From Dyella acidisoli (GTDB lineage: Bacteria; Pseudomonadota; Gammaproteobacteria; Xanthomonadales; Rhodanobacteraceae): DNA of 64,000 nt. The first letter of the stretch is position 1. Every line of letters begins with the position of its first letter. The stretch lies in NCBI RefSeq assembly GCF_030160295.1, contig NZ_BSOB01000018.1, forward strand, positions 124,446-188,445. Reading direction: 5' to 3'. The notes beneath the pieces were generated by a model. That model had not been told where the DNA came from and ran no database searches. It saw only the letters and a program-made list of their open reading frames with translations. Shown here piece after piece: positions 16,131 through 26,424 of the stretch. The position numbers and the translations under genes are program-made.

Positions 16131-19100
16131 ATGGCGACGCTGATCATTTTTTTGAGTGATATTCATATCAAGCTTCCAAGCGATCCAATTCTCGCTCATC
16201 ACAAGGAAATTGTGGACGCATCGTTCTCAGACTATTCGGACGGTATAACTGACTGCCATCTGGCGATCACAGGCGATATTGCACAGTCAGGAAAGAAGGA
16301 GGAGTACGAGCTTGCGAAGGCCTTCATAGGAAATATCAGCGATCACGTCTTTAATCGCATTGGGAAGCGCCCAGGCATAGCGCTATGTCCAGGAAATCAC
16401 GATTGTAACTTTTCCGACGACCAAGATGTCCGAAACTTGATCATCGAAAAGATGGACTATCGAGCCGAGGTTAAGCAGGGATTGAGTGATGCCTTGGCTG
16501 AGCCGCTCAAGGCCTACTTTGAATTCGCCGCAGACGTAGCGTCGCCCATCCACGGGCCTGGCAGGTGGACAACTGACTACCGCTTTTCTGGTGACGTCCG
16601 CATCAACTACACCTCCTTGAACGTGGCGCTTACATCTGGACTGCCTGAGCGACAAGGAAAGTTGCTTTTTAGCCTAGCTGCGGACGCAGGCTCTAACGCT
16701 ACAGAATCTGGAATATCGATCTATTTGCTGCATCAGCCACTTAACTGGTTGGTGGCCGATTGCGCGCGCGATGTCGGTGATCTCATTAGCACAAGGGCTG
16801 ACATTGCTCTGTTTGGGCATGAGCACCGGGAGCGCGGATTCGTCGTGGCAGGCTTATATGACGAATCAAAGGTCATCAACTTCAACGCTGATGTCTTGCA
16901 GGATCGCAAAGGCAAGTTGCCCAGTGGGTTTCGCACCGTTCTTATCCAGCGCGGAGGGAAGATCAAGTCATCTAGGTATGTATGGCAGAGTTCTAGCTAT
17001 TTGAGAGACGAAGCGAAGTCGGACGATTCATGGCGCGACTGCTTGAATCAGGAATCTCGGCGCAGCGTACTCTCCTTCAAGAAAGACTTTGTGGCATGGA
17101 TCGACGACATAGGAGCCACCTATGCTCATCGTCGGAAAGAGAGATTAACGTTATCTGATATCTTCGTATGGCCCAACTTGAGGATCAAAACTTGGGACAA
17201 GAGTGCCCAGTCGCTTCTCATCGATGCAGAAGAACTGAGTGCGTCCAAGTGCTTTGACGTCGTCGCGCCGTATGGCGTTGTAACAGTCACAGGCGATGAG
17301 CAGCATGGTAAGACCACGCTCGCAAAGCGATGGCTGGCCAAGCTCAAGTCAATCGGCTTCTTTCCACTCTACGTTGATTGTTCGGATATCAAGTCTATCA
17401 AGGGTCCTTACATCGACCAGAAAGTGAAGGAACTCGTGAAAGGGCAATACGCTTGCGCATCAAGTGACGCCTTTGACCAGCTCGACCCAAAGCAACGCGT
17501 TGTGATCATTGATGACTTCGACGACCTGACCTTTAATAGCGAAGGCAAAGCGGAGATCCTCAAGATCCTCAAGGAGCATTTTGGGACTGTGATCCTTCTT
17601 GTCAGTGACACACCCGGAGTAGAACTCTGGCTGGACAATATTCTGAGCGAGGTGAAATTCTCAAAACAATCATCTTTCCAGTTGCTGCCGATGAACTTCC
17701 AGTCTCGCATGCAGCTCATTGAGAAATGGCTACATATCGGCAACGAGTACAGCTTGGAGCGAGAGGACATCGAGTCGACGGCCACGAGGCTGGGCCGACT
17801 TGTGAGTGATGCGCTGGGTCGAAATCTTGTCCCTTCTGTTCCGCTTTTCGTGTTGATTATTCTCCAAAGAGCGGAATCTGAATCCGAACTGGAGACCGTC
17901 ATCAAGAACGGTTCTCACGGATTTCTATATGAGGCCCTGATCACCCGAGCAATTGGAGAGAAGGTCCCGTCTTTTACCGTGGATACTGCCCAAACGTATC
18001 TTACGAACTACGCCGAGACAATCTATTCGGCGGGTGTGGACGGGCTGAGCCTTCACGACGCAGAGGCCTTTCATCGAGCGCATTGCGATTTCTACGAGAT
18101 TGCCTATAGCTTTGAAAGGACGAAAGTCGAGTTGTGCAATGCGGGCATTTGGCGGGAAAAAACTGGCGTCATTGTATTCGCGTACCCCTATCTGTACTTC
18201 TATTTCGTCGCGCGTTTCTTGGCTAATTCAGCCGACCAACCGAAGCGAATGGAAGTCGTCGAGTCCTTGATTTCAACAATACATACTGAAACTTCGGCAA
18301 ATATTCTGCTTTTCTTGGCACACTTGGGTCGGGACGCGGAAGTCCTTAACAGATTGTTGCAGCACGCTGGAACGGTCATGAGTGATGCTCCCTCCTTTGA
18401 TGCATACGAGGCGGTTTCCGTTTTTCAGGAATATCAAGAAGGCAAGGTGCGCGCAATCTACTATGAAGCCTCGCGCGAGGATGCCTTGAAAATCGCTCAC
18501 GACACGGATTGTGAGAGCGATCCAGTCAATATAGTCTCGACCGGCGCTATTTCGACGGTAAGGGATGTTCAAGAATATGCAACCGAGATAAATAGGTCAT
18601 TTCGTACCCTGCAAGTGCTGGGACAGATTCTTCGAAACCACGCAGGATCCATTGAGAAAGGTAAGAAGCGAGAAATTGCGCTCGCCTGTACGAACCTTGG
18701 TCTGCGTACACTGGGGTCCATGTTGACTGTATTTAAGGACGCGGCGCCAGAGATCATTCAATTGCGTGTCGAGTCGATCATCTCAACTGAGAGGGACAAG
18801 CTCCTTTGGAGGCAGAAGGTTGACGAGCAGCTAAAGGCGATGTCAGGGGACTTGAGCGACCTTATTACAAATGTTGCTGTCGGCACCTTTGTCCGCATTG
18901 CGGGCGCAATCGGAGCGGAGGCACTTGCTCCAACCCTGCAGCACATTCTCTATGAAGGTAATGACCCAACTAAGAAGATCGTTGGGCTAAGCGTGAAACT
19001 GGAACACTTCGCAGCGTTTCCTCGCAAGGAGGTCATGGAATTTGTTCCGAAGAAGCCCACGGTCAAGGATGTTTTGGCAGTCGCGCTTGTTCGAGGATTT

Positions 19101-19220
19101 GTGTTGCGAAGGTTCTACATGTTTCCCGATGCAGCTGAACTGAAGCGCGAGGTCTGCACAGCGCTGAATATCGCTCGACTCCCCTTCCAAGTGAAGAGCC
19201 TTGAGAGTAACAAGCAGTAG
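16131..19220 (+). CDS. Metallophosphoesterase-STAND NTPase, probable antiviral sensor/effector
   Basis: A single 1029-residue protein. Residues 1-240 are a calcineurin-like phosphoesterase with all metal motifs: D10-I-H12, G48-D49, GNHD (88-91), H201 and GHEH (229-232). Residues about 380-620 are a STAND/AAA-type NTPase with Walker A GDEQHGKTT (388-396) and Walker B VVIIDDFDD (457-465). The C-terminal 400 residues look all-helical, as the sensor repeats of STAND proteins do. This N-effector, central switch, C-sensor order is that of Avs-like antiviral STAND proteins; a phosphoesterase effector would cleave nucleotides or nucleic acid. Monocistronic, strong ribosome site. Confidence 0.82.
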   Translation: MATLIIFLSDIHIKLPSDPILAHHKEIVDASFSDYSDGITDCHLAITGDIAQSGKKEEYELAKAFIGNISDHVFNRIGKRPGIALCPGNHDCNFSDDQDVRNLIIEKMDYRAEVKQGLSDALAEPLKAYFEFAADVASPIHGPGRWTTDYRFSGDVRINYTSLNVALTSGLPERQGKLLFSLAADAGSNATESGISIYLLHQPLNWLVADCARDVGDLISTRADIALFGHEHRERGFVVAGLYDESKVINFNADVLQDRKGKLPSGFRTVLIQRGGKIKSSRYVWQSSSYLRDEAKSDDSWRDCLNQESRRSVLSFKKDFVAWIDDIGATYAHRRKERLTLSDIFVWPNLRIKTWDKSAQSLLIDAEELSASKCFDVVAPYGVVTVTGDEQHGKTTLAKRWLAKLKSIGFFPLYVDCSDIKSIKGPYIDQKVKELVKGQYACASSDAFDQLDPKQRVVIIDDFDDLTFNSEGKAEILKILKEHFGTVILLVSDTPGVELWLDNILSEVKFSKQSSFQLLPMNFQSRMQLIEKWLHIGNEYSLEREDIESTATRLGRLVSDALGRNLVPSVPLFVLIILQRAESESELETVIKNGSHGFLYEALITRAIGEKVPSFTVDTAQTYLTNYAETIYSAGVDGLSLHDAEAFHRAHCDFYEIAYSFERTKVELCNAGIWREKTGVIVFAYPYLYFYFVARFLANSADQPKRMEVVESLISTIHTETSANILLFLAHLGRDAEVLNRLLQHAGTVMSDAPSFDAYEAVSVFQEYQEGKVRAIYYEASREDALKIAHDTDCESDPVNIVSTGAISTVRDVQEYATEINRSFRTLQVLGQILRNHAGSIEKGKKREIALACTNLGLRTLGSMLTVFKDAAPEIIQLRVESIISTERDKLLWRQKVDEQLKAMSGDLSDLITNVAVGTFVRIAGAIGAEALAPTLQHILYEGNDPTKKIVGLSVKLEHFAAFPRKEVMEFVPKKPTVKDVLAVALVRGFVLRRFYMFPDAAELKREVCTALNIARLPFQVKSLESNKQ

Positions 19221-19526
19221 GTTTTAGCGGCTCCAACAAGAGACGGAGGTAGTTAAGAATGCTGGCCGCTTAGTTACCTTCGACCCTTATACGCATTGAT
19301 ACATTCATTCATGTAACAGTGGCACGAGGCGGCTTGCCAATGATAACTGCTGAGGTCGCCTATATCGCTAGCATCTCGACAGCAAGGGTTGGAGATGACA
19401 CGTTCTTCTCTGATTCCAAGGCATTCCGAGGGCGGCGTTGCGGCGAGCGGAATGTTTGTACGATCTTGAATGACTAGTTGAATAGCAAGCGCCTGGCAAG
19501 GATGAATCTATGAGCAAGTGGACGTC
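19221..19526. other. Intergenic, nothing recognised
   Basis: About 305 bp between convergent genes. No clear terminator hairpin with T tract and no supported frame is seen. Confidence 0.5.
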
Positions 19527-20852
19527 TCAAGGAGTAAAAGCCCCCTGAGTGTTGTATTCAACGAACACCGTAACGCCCGATTGGCCACCGCCGCCATTGT
19601 TGATGCCACCGGAGAGGTTGCCCGAACAATCGTTGTCGATGATTGAATAGTTCACTATGGTCGAGTTGCTAATATTGATCCCATAACGCTGCGAATTGAT
19701 GATCGTAGTGGTATTGATGCCGTTATACGTAGGGCCTATGCGACAGCCGTTAATATGGATGCGATCGGCGCCCGACAGCACCTGGATTCCATCGGTCGCA
19801 CCTGGGTTCGCACTTGAGTTGCCAGTGATTACACTGTCGTTGATGCGCACATCTCGGCAGCCGGTATCGATGAGAATACCCGTCGAGCCGTTGTCGATCA
19901 CCTGCGCATTGATCTTCAGGGTTTTGACATTCTTGAAGTACATACCAACATTGGGAATGGATCCCGCCCAGCAGTTGGTGAGGAAGACGCGACCCAGGAA
20001 TTGCGCGGTGCCATCGAAATACCAGCCACAGTTTGCCGAACTCGGGCCACCCGCGCCATCGCACAGGACGTTAGTGAAAAATAGGTTTGCTAGGTAGCTC
20101 CACTCTGAATTGGTCATGGCCGAAATGGCTACTTCAAACTGCGCGATGTTAGCGTCAGTTACAATGACCGTATCACCAGAAATAAGGTCCAGACCATAGC
20201 CATTGTTGGTGGGTCCACCTTGGAAGTTTAGACGGCTAAATTCCAAAATTCCGTATTGTTGACCGGTTGCAGACTGCGACACATTAACGGTAAAGCCACT
20301 TCCGCTCATGCCTGCACAAGTGATGTCGCAAGCACCACCGCCCGTGCAGCCCTCGCCCCAGGACGCGAGCGAACAGCCGTTATAGGCATCAATGCGGCGC
20401 AGCGCATGGCGGCCATTGGCGAAGCTGAAGAAATTGCCGCCCGTGACATAGCCTGCCGAACGCCCCTCCACCGTCATGTCTTGTGCGGTGAAAAATCCTG
20501 CGCTCGCAGTCATGAGCGATCCGTTAGAGCTGTTGAGGACCAGGGCTGTAGCCGGACCGTCCCCCTGGAAAGTGAGGCGATTAGGGAGACCCCAGGTTAA
20601 GTTTGCTAGTAGATAGCGGCCGTAGGGGAAATAAAGCGCGAGGTCACCGGTCGCCGCACTCAGTACCGCCTGTATCGCCGCCGAGCTGTCAGAGTTGCCC
20701 GTCGGATCGACACCAGAGAGCGTCGTAACATTGAACGTGGGGATGTAATTTGACGGAGTTTGGGTGGTCTGCGCCTCAGAAATATTGGGCTTGAGTATTA
20801 AGGCCCCGCCGATAGCAAGCGGAGCAGCTCCAAGAAATTTGCGCCTCTCCAC
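19527..20852 (-). CDS. Exported right-handed beta-helix protein (pectate-lyase/GH28-like)
   Basis: 441 residues starting at GTG 20852 with GGGAGG upstream. The N terminus ERRKFLGAAPLAIGGALIL is a twin-arginine signal, followed by an Ala-rich cleavage region (SEAQTTQ). The early motif DPTGNSDSSAAIQAVLSAA is the entry of the pectate-lyase-3 family. The rest is rich in N, G, I and V in the spacing of parallel beta-helix coils (INDSVITGNSSANPG, INISNSTIVNYSIIDND). It would act on a polysaccharide outside the cytoplasm or serve as a depolymerase. The substrate is unknown and the role in a defence island is unclear. Confidence 0.72.
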   Translation of the reverse strand: MERRKFLGAAPLAIGGALILKPNISEAQTTQTPSNYIPTFNVTTLSGVDPTGNSDSSAAIQAVLSAATGDLALYFPYGRYLLANLTWGLPNRLTFQGDGPATALVLNSSNGSLMTASAGFFTAQDMTVEGRSAGYVTGGNFFSFANGRHALRRIDAYNGCSLASWGEGCTGGGACDITCAGMSGSGFTVNVSQSATGQQYGILEFSRLNFQGGPTNNGYGLDLISGDTVIVTDANIAQFEVAISAMTNSEWSYLANLFFTNVLCDGAGGPSSANCGWYFDGTAQFLGRVFLTNCWAGSIPNVGMYFKNVKTLKINAQVIDNGSTGILIDTGCRDVRINDSVITGNSSANPGATDGIQVLSGADRIHINGCRIGPTYNGINTTTIINSQRYGINISNSTIVNYSIIDNDCSGNLSGGINNGGGGQSGVTVFVEYNTQGAFTP

Positions 20853-21187
20853 AATTCCCTCCCTTAGTTTACCCTAGCTGATAAAGTTGTATTCGTTAGT
20901 AACGCTTGGAACAGATAGCCACTCAATACTATTGAAATCCATGGCAGCGAATGGTCATGTGCCTTACCCATTGGCGCAATGGCTGCACTAACGAATTCAG
21001 GTTCATTTCGTGACGCATAACAGGACTCCCAAGGTACTCAATCTCCGTGTAATCCTCGAGCCTCTGCTTTCACAGGGAAAACTGTCAGGAGGCATCCGCA
21101 TCGCCGATTAAGACATTCATTGAATGGTTTCACGACGCTCCGCGACGTGGATAAGAATAAGAAGTAAAGAAGCATCGCGCTTAAGCG
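20853..21187. other. Intergenic between immunity gene and beta-helix gene
   Basis: About 335 bp. It contains the GGGAGG site of the downstream gene (about 20860) and no supported frame. No terminator with a T tract is obvious. Confidence 0.45.
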
Positions 21188-21718
21188 CTAGATGTTACCG
21201 ATTGGACCTTCACTCGACCTACCGTTTTCATAAAGCTTGTGACGTGATGCCCAGTCTTTTGCCTCGTTCAAGATAGCGTCCTCAAATAATTTGTGATCCG
21301 CCGGTCTATCCCGCATTTCGCTAGCCGCATAAATAAAGGGATCGAGTTCATGAAACTCTCGCTCGTGACTTCGCAGTACGACATTCCAGAGAAACGTGGC
21401 GCCTTCCATCGGTGTGATAGCCCGGTCAAGAATCGAGATGGAAATTTTCCCTGCGAGCCTACGTATGGCATCTCTATTAGAGATATCGCCACCCTCTTCC
21501 TGTAATAGGAAGCTGTTGAACTTAGTCCTAATGCTATCCGACTCATCCTCCGAAAGAACAAGTATGTCGATAAGCTGATTGGCAACTATGCCGCAAGAAA
21601 GAAGTTCAGACGCTAAGGCCTGAACTTCTTCCACGTTGATCATCCCTAATTTCCACAGTGCCAGCAGGTCCGGCACGTCGGCGGAAAAACGGGGAACATT
21701 ACTTAAATTTAAATCCAC
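21188..21718 (-). CDS. Putative immunity protein for the Rhs toxin
   Basis: 176 residues, acidic and largely helical (LLALWKLGMINVEEVQALASELL). It is not a family I recognise. Its ATG lies inside the last 20 bp of the rhs gene, the placement expected of a cognate immunity gene. This position is the main evidence for the role. It has no signal peptide or membrane segment, so it would neutralise a toxin acting in the cytoplasm. Confidence 0.6.
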   Translation of the reverse strand: MDLNLSNVPRFSADVPDLLALWKLGMINVEEVQALASELLSCGIVANQLIDILVLSEDESDSIRTKFNSFLLQEEGGDISNRDAIRRLAGKISISILDRAITPMEGATFLWNVVLRSHEREFHELDPFIYAASEMRDRPADHKLFEDAILNEAKDWASRHKLYENGRSSEGPIGNI

Positions 21719-24700
21719 TTCTAACTCCCGTTAGCAGCTCTTCCCAGTAATGAATCACGATGTTTTCGCCTGTGACTAGATCCTGATGCACGTGTTCCAT
21801 CTTTGCATAAACGTCTTCAGGGAACGCCGGATCTTTTATTCTTCCGGCCATGATGCGCGCTCCTGCGCCGGCCTTGGCCTCATCAAGAGCGAGTTTCTCC
21901 GCCAGGCTTAAGGCCTCCGTTCTGACTGGAATTGGCGCTGTGCCAGTAAGGGGCGATCCCACCACATATGTGTAGTCGCCCGGACAACCTGGCACCTCCA
22001 CAAAAAGCGCAAATTGAGTCCCCATAAAGAAGCGCCTTAGAGGACCACCATTGACCGTCGTCAAATAAGCGCCCGCATCTCTACTTGCATCGGCCAAGCT
22101 TCCAAATATGTCCCCGGGATTGAGACCTGATGGGTCCGCAAGGGTTATAGGGCTTTCCTCCGCATAAGCATACGTATTGACTCCCGCAGCCAAGCCGAGT
22201 GGATCGGATTCCAGATACCGTCCATTACTCGAATCGTAATCACGAAATCCGTTGCTCCAGTTCCCTGTAAAGTGATCGTAGACCTGCCCTGGCGAACCCA
22301 CGTCTACGTCAGCAATACCTTCGACCACTACTTCTCTATCGAAAGCACTGTTTTGTGCGCGCCAAACGACTGATCCACCACTGTTTGTAATTTGCTCAGG
22401 CCGCCCCGTGTGATCATCCAGCATGTAGTACAGGTTAGGGGTGCCACTACCTATCTGATTGAGCAGCGCTATCGGTTGGCCATTTAAATAAATGTAGTTA
22501 TTTGCATTAACCACACCCGACGAAGATGTCAGTTCGCCGATGAGATGACCGTCCAAATCGTAACCATACATCCACAACCCCAAGGGGCCATTGGTTAGGC
22601 TCAACTGTCCTAAAGCATTCACCTGGTAGGTTGTAGTTCCGCTAGGATACGTCGGACACTGATAACTCGTTTCGCAGTTTGTCAGCGCAGCGCTTCGACT
22701 CACGCTGTTGAGACGATTAAACCCGTCGTATGTGTAAGTCGTGGTCACTCCACTGACTGAGTCAGTCGCCCTGTTCCCGTTTCCATCATAGGTATAAGCG
22801 TGCGAGCCACGCGACGCAATCTGGTTACTATTCGTGGCGATGGCAACAGTGTCGTTCGTCATCCAACTCTGCTGAGTACGATTACCATTCGCGTCGTAAT
22901 TGAAGAAAATGGGCGCGACCTGAGTTTGGCTAGTCAAGCGATTCAGATTGTCATAGCCAAATCCCTGCGTTCCAGCATATACGGAGTCAGTCTTTGCAGT
23001 GATCCGATCGAGGTTGTCCCAGGTATAAGCTAGGCTCTGTATCGTTGTAGTACCCAGCGTCGAGCCAATGCTCTTGAGCCGCTCATCCTGATCATATGTC
23101 TGAGTTCTAGTTATACCGTTTCCATAAGACCAGCTCAGAGGCCGACGAGCCGCATCATAGATAACGTTACTTACCACATTGACGCTTTGGCTTCCGTACT
23201 GAAGATTTACGTTCGTTATCTGATCATCGGTCCAAGCATAGTTAACTGTGTATGCCGTTCCGGACATCATTTGAGTGAGACGATTCATTCCGTCATAACT
23301 GAATGACGTCGTGGACGAACCCAAGAAGGAATTGTCCGTACGGGTAGCAACCAAACCTTCGATGGAATAGGTCAAAGATGAGGAGCCTCCTCCATTTTGA
23401 CCGGCGTAAGCACAGAGCTTTCCCTTACCATAGGTGCAGGAATCATACGTGTATGTATACGTCTGAGAGCCCGCAGTCACTGCTGTGACGCGATTAAGCG
23501 TGTCATAGGTATAAGATGCGACGAATCCATTGTTCGTTGTCTTGCTTGTGACACGCCCATAAGGGTCGATCGAGTAGCTTGTGGTTCCCGAGTCAGGACT
23601 CGTTACTCCCCACACATCTCCAAATCCGTCGTACTTGTAATACGTAGTGAGTCCACGGGGATCGGTTATCTGAAGAGGATTGTCGCCAAAATCATACAAA
23701 TATAAGGTGGATTTTCCAGTTGTATCGACAATGTACTGCAATCGACTGACAGAATCGTACTTATATGTTGTTGTGTTACCGACAGCATCTGTAACGGTAG
23801 AGACGTTCCCGTTTGGATCATACGAATAGGTCCGGCTCTGCCCGCTGTTGCCGTTAATTACTAGCGGTCGCCCAAGCTCATCATAAGTTGCATGAGTTAT
23901 TAAATCGGGAGAGGTCTGCCCCTTTCGGGTGTAACTTGTGGTAGTGACATCACCGTTTATGTCATACCCGTAATTCTTACTTATCACTGCACCCGATGGG
24001 CCAGTCCACATTGAGGAGGTCAGCTTGAAGTCCGGGTCATATACGTACTGAGTGACTTCGCCATCAAACGCTACTAATTTGGATACCTGCCCAGAATTGG
24101 GATCGTAATTTATGGACTCCGTGTTTGTTACGCCCGCATGTGTGTGCGATATAGAAGTGACTCGTCCAAACGCATAGGTGTAATTCAACACATCCCCGTT
24201 GGCTGATGTCTCAGTAGTCGGCAACCCCATTCCGGTGAAGTTGTTGTAGCTCGTGGCCTGACCTAGAGCATTCACAATACTGGTTACGTTACCCAGGCTG
24301 TCGTAGTTATATGTGAGCGTATTCGCTCCACTGGGTGATGGCAGAGTCGTTACAACAGCAGATACCATGCCGTTCGGGTATAGCGAGTAACTGTATGTAG
24401 TAGTCCGCGACTGATTCGCGACACCATTGCTAGCCAAATTCGTCTGAGTGACGCTCGCTAGCCTGCCTTGCGGCGTGTATGCGAACGAGGTCTGCAAGTA
24501 TCCGACTACGGTAACGGATAAAAGTCGATCAGTGCCTGGCGTCGTATCCCATACAAAGTTTGTCACGCGCTGAAAGGGGCCTGGACTTTCTACCTTTTGC
24601 AGAATTTCACCATTGACCGCATATGTGTAGTTAGTGATATTACCGTCATTATCGGTATCTGATTGAACATTTTCATTCGCATCATAAGTGCGAGAACTAA

Positions 24701-26162
24701 ATGTCGCTGCGCAGTGCACGGACGCCTGGCCAGTTATCGACAATATGTTTGAATTTGCATCGAACTGATATACAGAAACGTGGCCAAGCGGATTAGTTAC
24801 GGTGGTAACCGGACCTGTACTATTGCTGCCGTAGCTAATGTTCGTTTGTTGCGTACCATCAGCCATTTCATCCTGAATAGCTTGGCCGACACCGTTATAG
24901 CTTGTCAGATCTTGCGCGATGCCATTGTAGTCAACCTCGGTCAGCGCGTATTGGTAATTACCAAAGCCATATGCGCCGCCGGCGTCACTTTTGTACTTAT
25001 AAGCAACTGACGTTGATCCGCCGGGGAGCGGGAGGGTCGCGGTCTGGAGTTCACCTATCAAATATCTCGTTCCGGACATATCACCAATTGTTCCATATGG
25101 AATAATTGTGGAGTACGAATACGAGTTGCCTGCAGGATCAACAACCGTCAATTGCCTAACGATATCGTAGGCTGAATTAGGACCATCAGGAACTTTGGTA
25201 TCGGTCCAGTGCAACGAGACAGTCTGCCCAGATGTATGGGAAACCACTACGTCTGTCGCATCAGGATAAGCAAAGGTCCAGCCCACGCCAGCCAAATCCT
25301 TGATCGACGTCAGTGTGAAATAAGTTCCATTGTAAAGTGCATTGCTGAACGTAAGGACCTTGGAGTCCTCGTCATGAATGACATAAGACCCGTCGCTATT
25401 GCGCGTCATCGTTGCGATACCATTTTTAAGTTCGCCAAACGATGCAGTTCCGTCGCTATGGGCGGTACCGGGCCCAAATTGAACAATCGTGCCGTCAGGG
25501 CGGACTAGCACGAGAGGACAAACACTTGATGTAGAGGTGTAATTGCAAGCCCCACCTTGCGTCACATCAAGGAACAGCAAGTAGTCGTAGCTTGTCCTCC
25601 ATCCCCCTGCACGCGTACTAGAGAACGATCCGGTGTTATATACATTGGAGCTGTAGTACCGAGTAAAACTCAGCCCCATTTCACCAGAGCGAGCAAAATC
25701 AGTTACCGATTCCACTTTAGCTCCGGTAGCCAACGAAATGGGATCAGCTTTCTTGCAGTCATCCTTAGGCAACTTTCCATTAACTGTAATACGGGCGAGT
25801 GTCGTGACTGAGCCTGGTGTCTTTCCAACTTGGAGCGGCGGCGAGACATTCTGGGGTGGAGGCATACCGATAACTGACCCCGCCCCCAACTGCTCCTGTA
25901 CATCTGGTGCACGGTTGGCAACAACATCCACCCCAGGTAGCTTTTGGGGGCCCGATGCCATCGCGCCTCCAGAACCGCCACCGCCACCGCCATAATCTGT
26001 GGGCACATCGGTTTCCGCAAATACATTGCAACTAGCCACCAGCAGGAAGGCGCAGAAAGATGTCGCAAACTTGCTAAACCAGGAATTCGTCGAACCATTA
26101 GTCCGCAAACCACGAACAATTGCGGACTCGGTTCCGAGCCTTGCCTTAAGGACTGTCATCAT
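21699..26162 (-). CDS. Rhs/YD-repeat polymorphic toxin with variable C-terminus
   Basis: 1487 residues from ATG 26162 (AAGGGG just upstream). A hydrophobic export segment (ATSFCAFLLVASCNVFAE) and a Gly-rich linker come first. A DUF6531-type entry follows (SLATGAKVESVTDF), then many YD repeats (YTYDSLNRL-like) building the Rhs cocoon. The core ends at SNGRYLESDPLGLAAGVNTY and DPSGLN; the last 140 residues are the toxin tip, ending KMEHVHQDL...IHYWEE. The tip family is not recognised; the conserved H and W residues suggest a small enzyme. Downstream overlap with the immunity gene fits a toxin-immunity pair for contact-dependent competition. Confidence 0.88.
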   Translation of the reverse strand: MMTVLKARLGTESAIVRGLRTNGSTNSWFSKFATSFCAFLLVASCNVFAETDVPTDYGGGGGGSGGAMASGPQKLPGVDVVANRAPDVQEQLGAGSVIGMPPPQNVSPPLQVGKTPGSVTTLARITVNGKLPKDDCKKADPISLATGAKVESVTDFARSGEMGLSFTRYYSSNVYNTGSFSSTRAGGWRTSYDYLLFLDVTQGGACNYTSTSSVCPLVLVRPDGTIVQFGPGTAHSDGTASFGELKNGIATMTRNSDGSYVIHDEDSKVLTFSNALYNGTYFTLTSIKDLAGVGWTFAYPDATDVVVSHTSGQTVSLHWTDTKVPDGPNSAYDIVRQLTVVDPAGNSYSYSTIIPYGTIGDMSGTRYLIGELQTATLPLPGGSTSVAYKYKSDAGGAYGFGNYQYALTEVDYNGIAQDLTSYNGVGQAIQDEMADGTQQTNISYGSNSTGPVTTVTNPLGHVSVYQFDANSNILSITGQASVHCAATFSSRTYDANENVQSDTDNDGNITNYTYAVNGEILQKVESPGPFQRVTNFVWDTTPGTDRLLSVTVVGYLQTSFAYTPQGRLASVTQTNLASNGVANQSRTTTYSYSLYPNGMVSAVVTTLPSPSGANTLTYNYDSLGNVTSIVNALGQATSYNNFTGMGLPTTETSANGDVLNYTYAFGRVTSISHTHAGVTNTESINYDPNSGQVSKLVAFDGEVTQYVYDPDFKLTSSMWTGPSGAVISKNYGYDINGDVTTTSYTRKGQTSPDLITHATYDELGRPLVINGNSGQSRTYSYDPNGNVSTVTDAVGNTTTYKYDSVSRLQYIVDTTGKSTLYLYDFGDNPLQITDPRGLTTYYKYDGFGDVWGVTSPDSGTTSYSIDPYGRVTSKTTNNGFVASYTYDTLNRVTAVTAGSQTYTYTYDSCTYGKGKLCAYAGQNGGGSSSLTYSIEGLVATRTDNSFLGSSTTSFSYDGMNRLTQMMSGTAYTVNYAWTDDQITNVNLQYGSQSVNVVSNVIYDAARRPLSWSYGNGITRTQTYDQDERLKSIGSTLGTTTIQSLAYTWDNLDRITAKTDSVYAGTQGFGYDNLNRLTSQTQVAPIFFNYDANGNRTQQSWMTNDTVAIATNSNQIASRGSHAYTYDGNGNRATDSVSGVTTTYTYDGFNRLNSVSRSAALTNCETSYQCPTYPSGTTTYQVNALGQLSLTNGPLGLWMYGYDLDGHLIGELTSSSGVVNANNYIYLNGQPIALLNQIGSGTPNLYYMLDDHTGRPEQITNSGGSVVWRAQNSAFDREVVVEGIADVDVGSPGQVYDHFTGNWSNGFRDYDSSNGRYLESDPLGLAAGVNTYAYAEESPITLADPSGLNPGDIFGSLADASRDAGAYLTTVNGGPLRRFFMGTQFALFVEVPGCPGDYTYVVGSPLTGTAPIPVRTEALSLAEKLALDEAKAGAGARIMAGRIKDPAFPEDVYAKMEHVHQDLVTGENIVIHYWEELLTGVRSGFKFK

Positions 26163-26424
26163 AATTCCCCTTAGTGTGAGGCGAGTATGGACCCGCCTAC
26201 CGAAATCGCTGCTCAATCTATAATAGACACGTATTGTCCGAATGTAGAATCTTTTGACCTTCGCTGGAAAAATGTAGCCACTCAGGGGGCTAATCCGGTA
26301 GAGATGGTATCGTCACGCCCACGCTGCGCTCTCGGCTTGCGAAGATCGAAGCATTGGAGAATTTCTTGGCAGAGAAGATCTCCGAGCCGGAGTGGCGGCC
26401 TCCGAGGAGACCAACGCACCAGAG
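26163..26424. other. rhs promoter region
   Basis: About 260 bp upstream of the rhs start in the right part of the transposon. It contains the ribosome site AAGGGG and AT-rich blocks (26216-26280), but no certain promoter. Confidence 0.4.

Noticed and set aside
24780-25508. Several plus-strand frames inside rhs
   Set aside because: Antisense shadows of YD repeats with no start signals.
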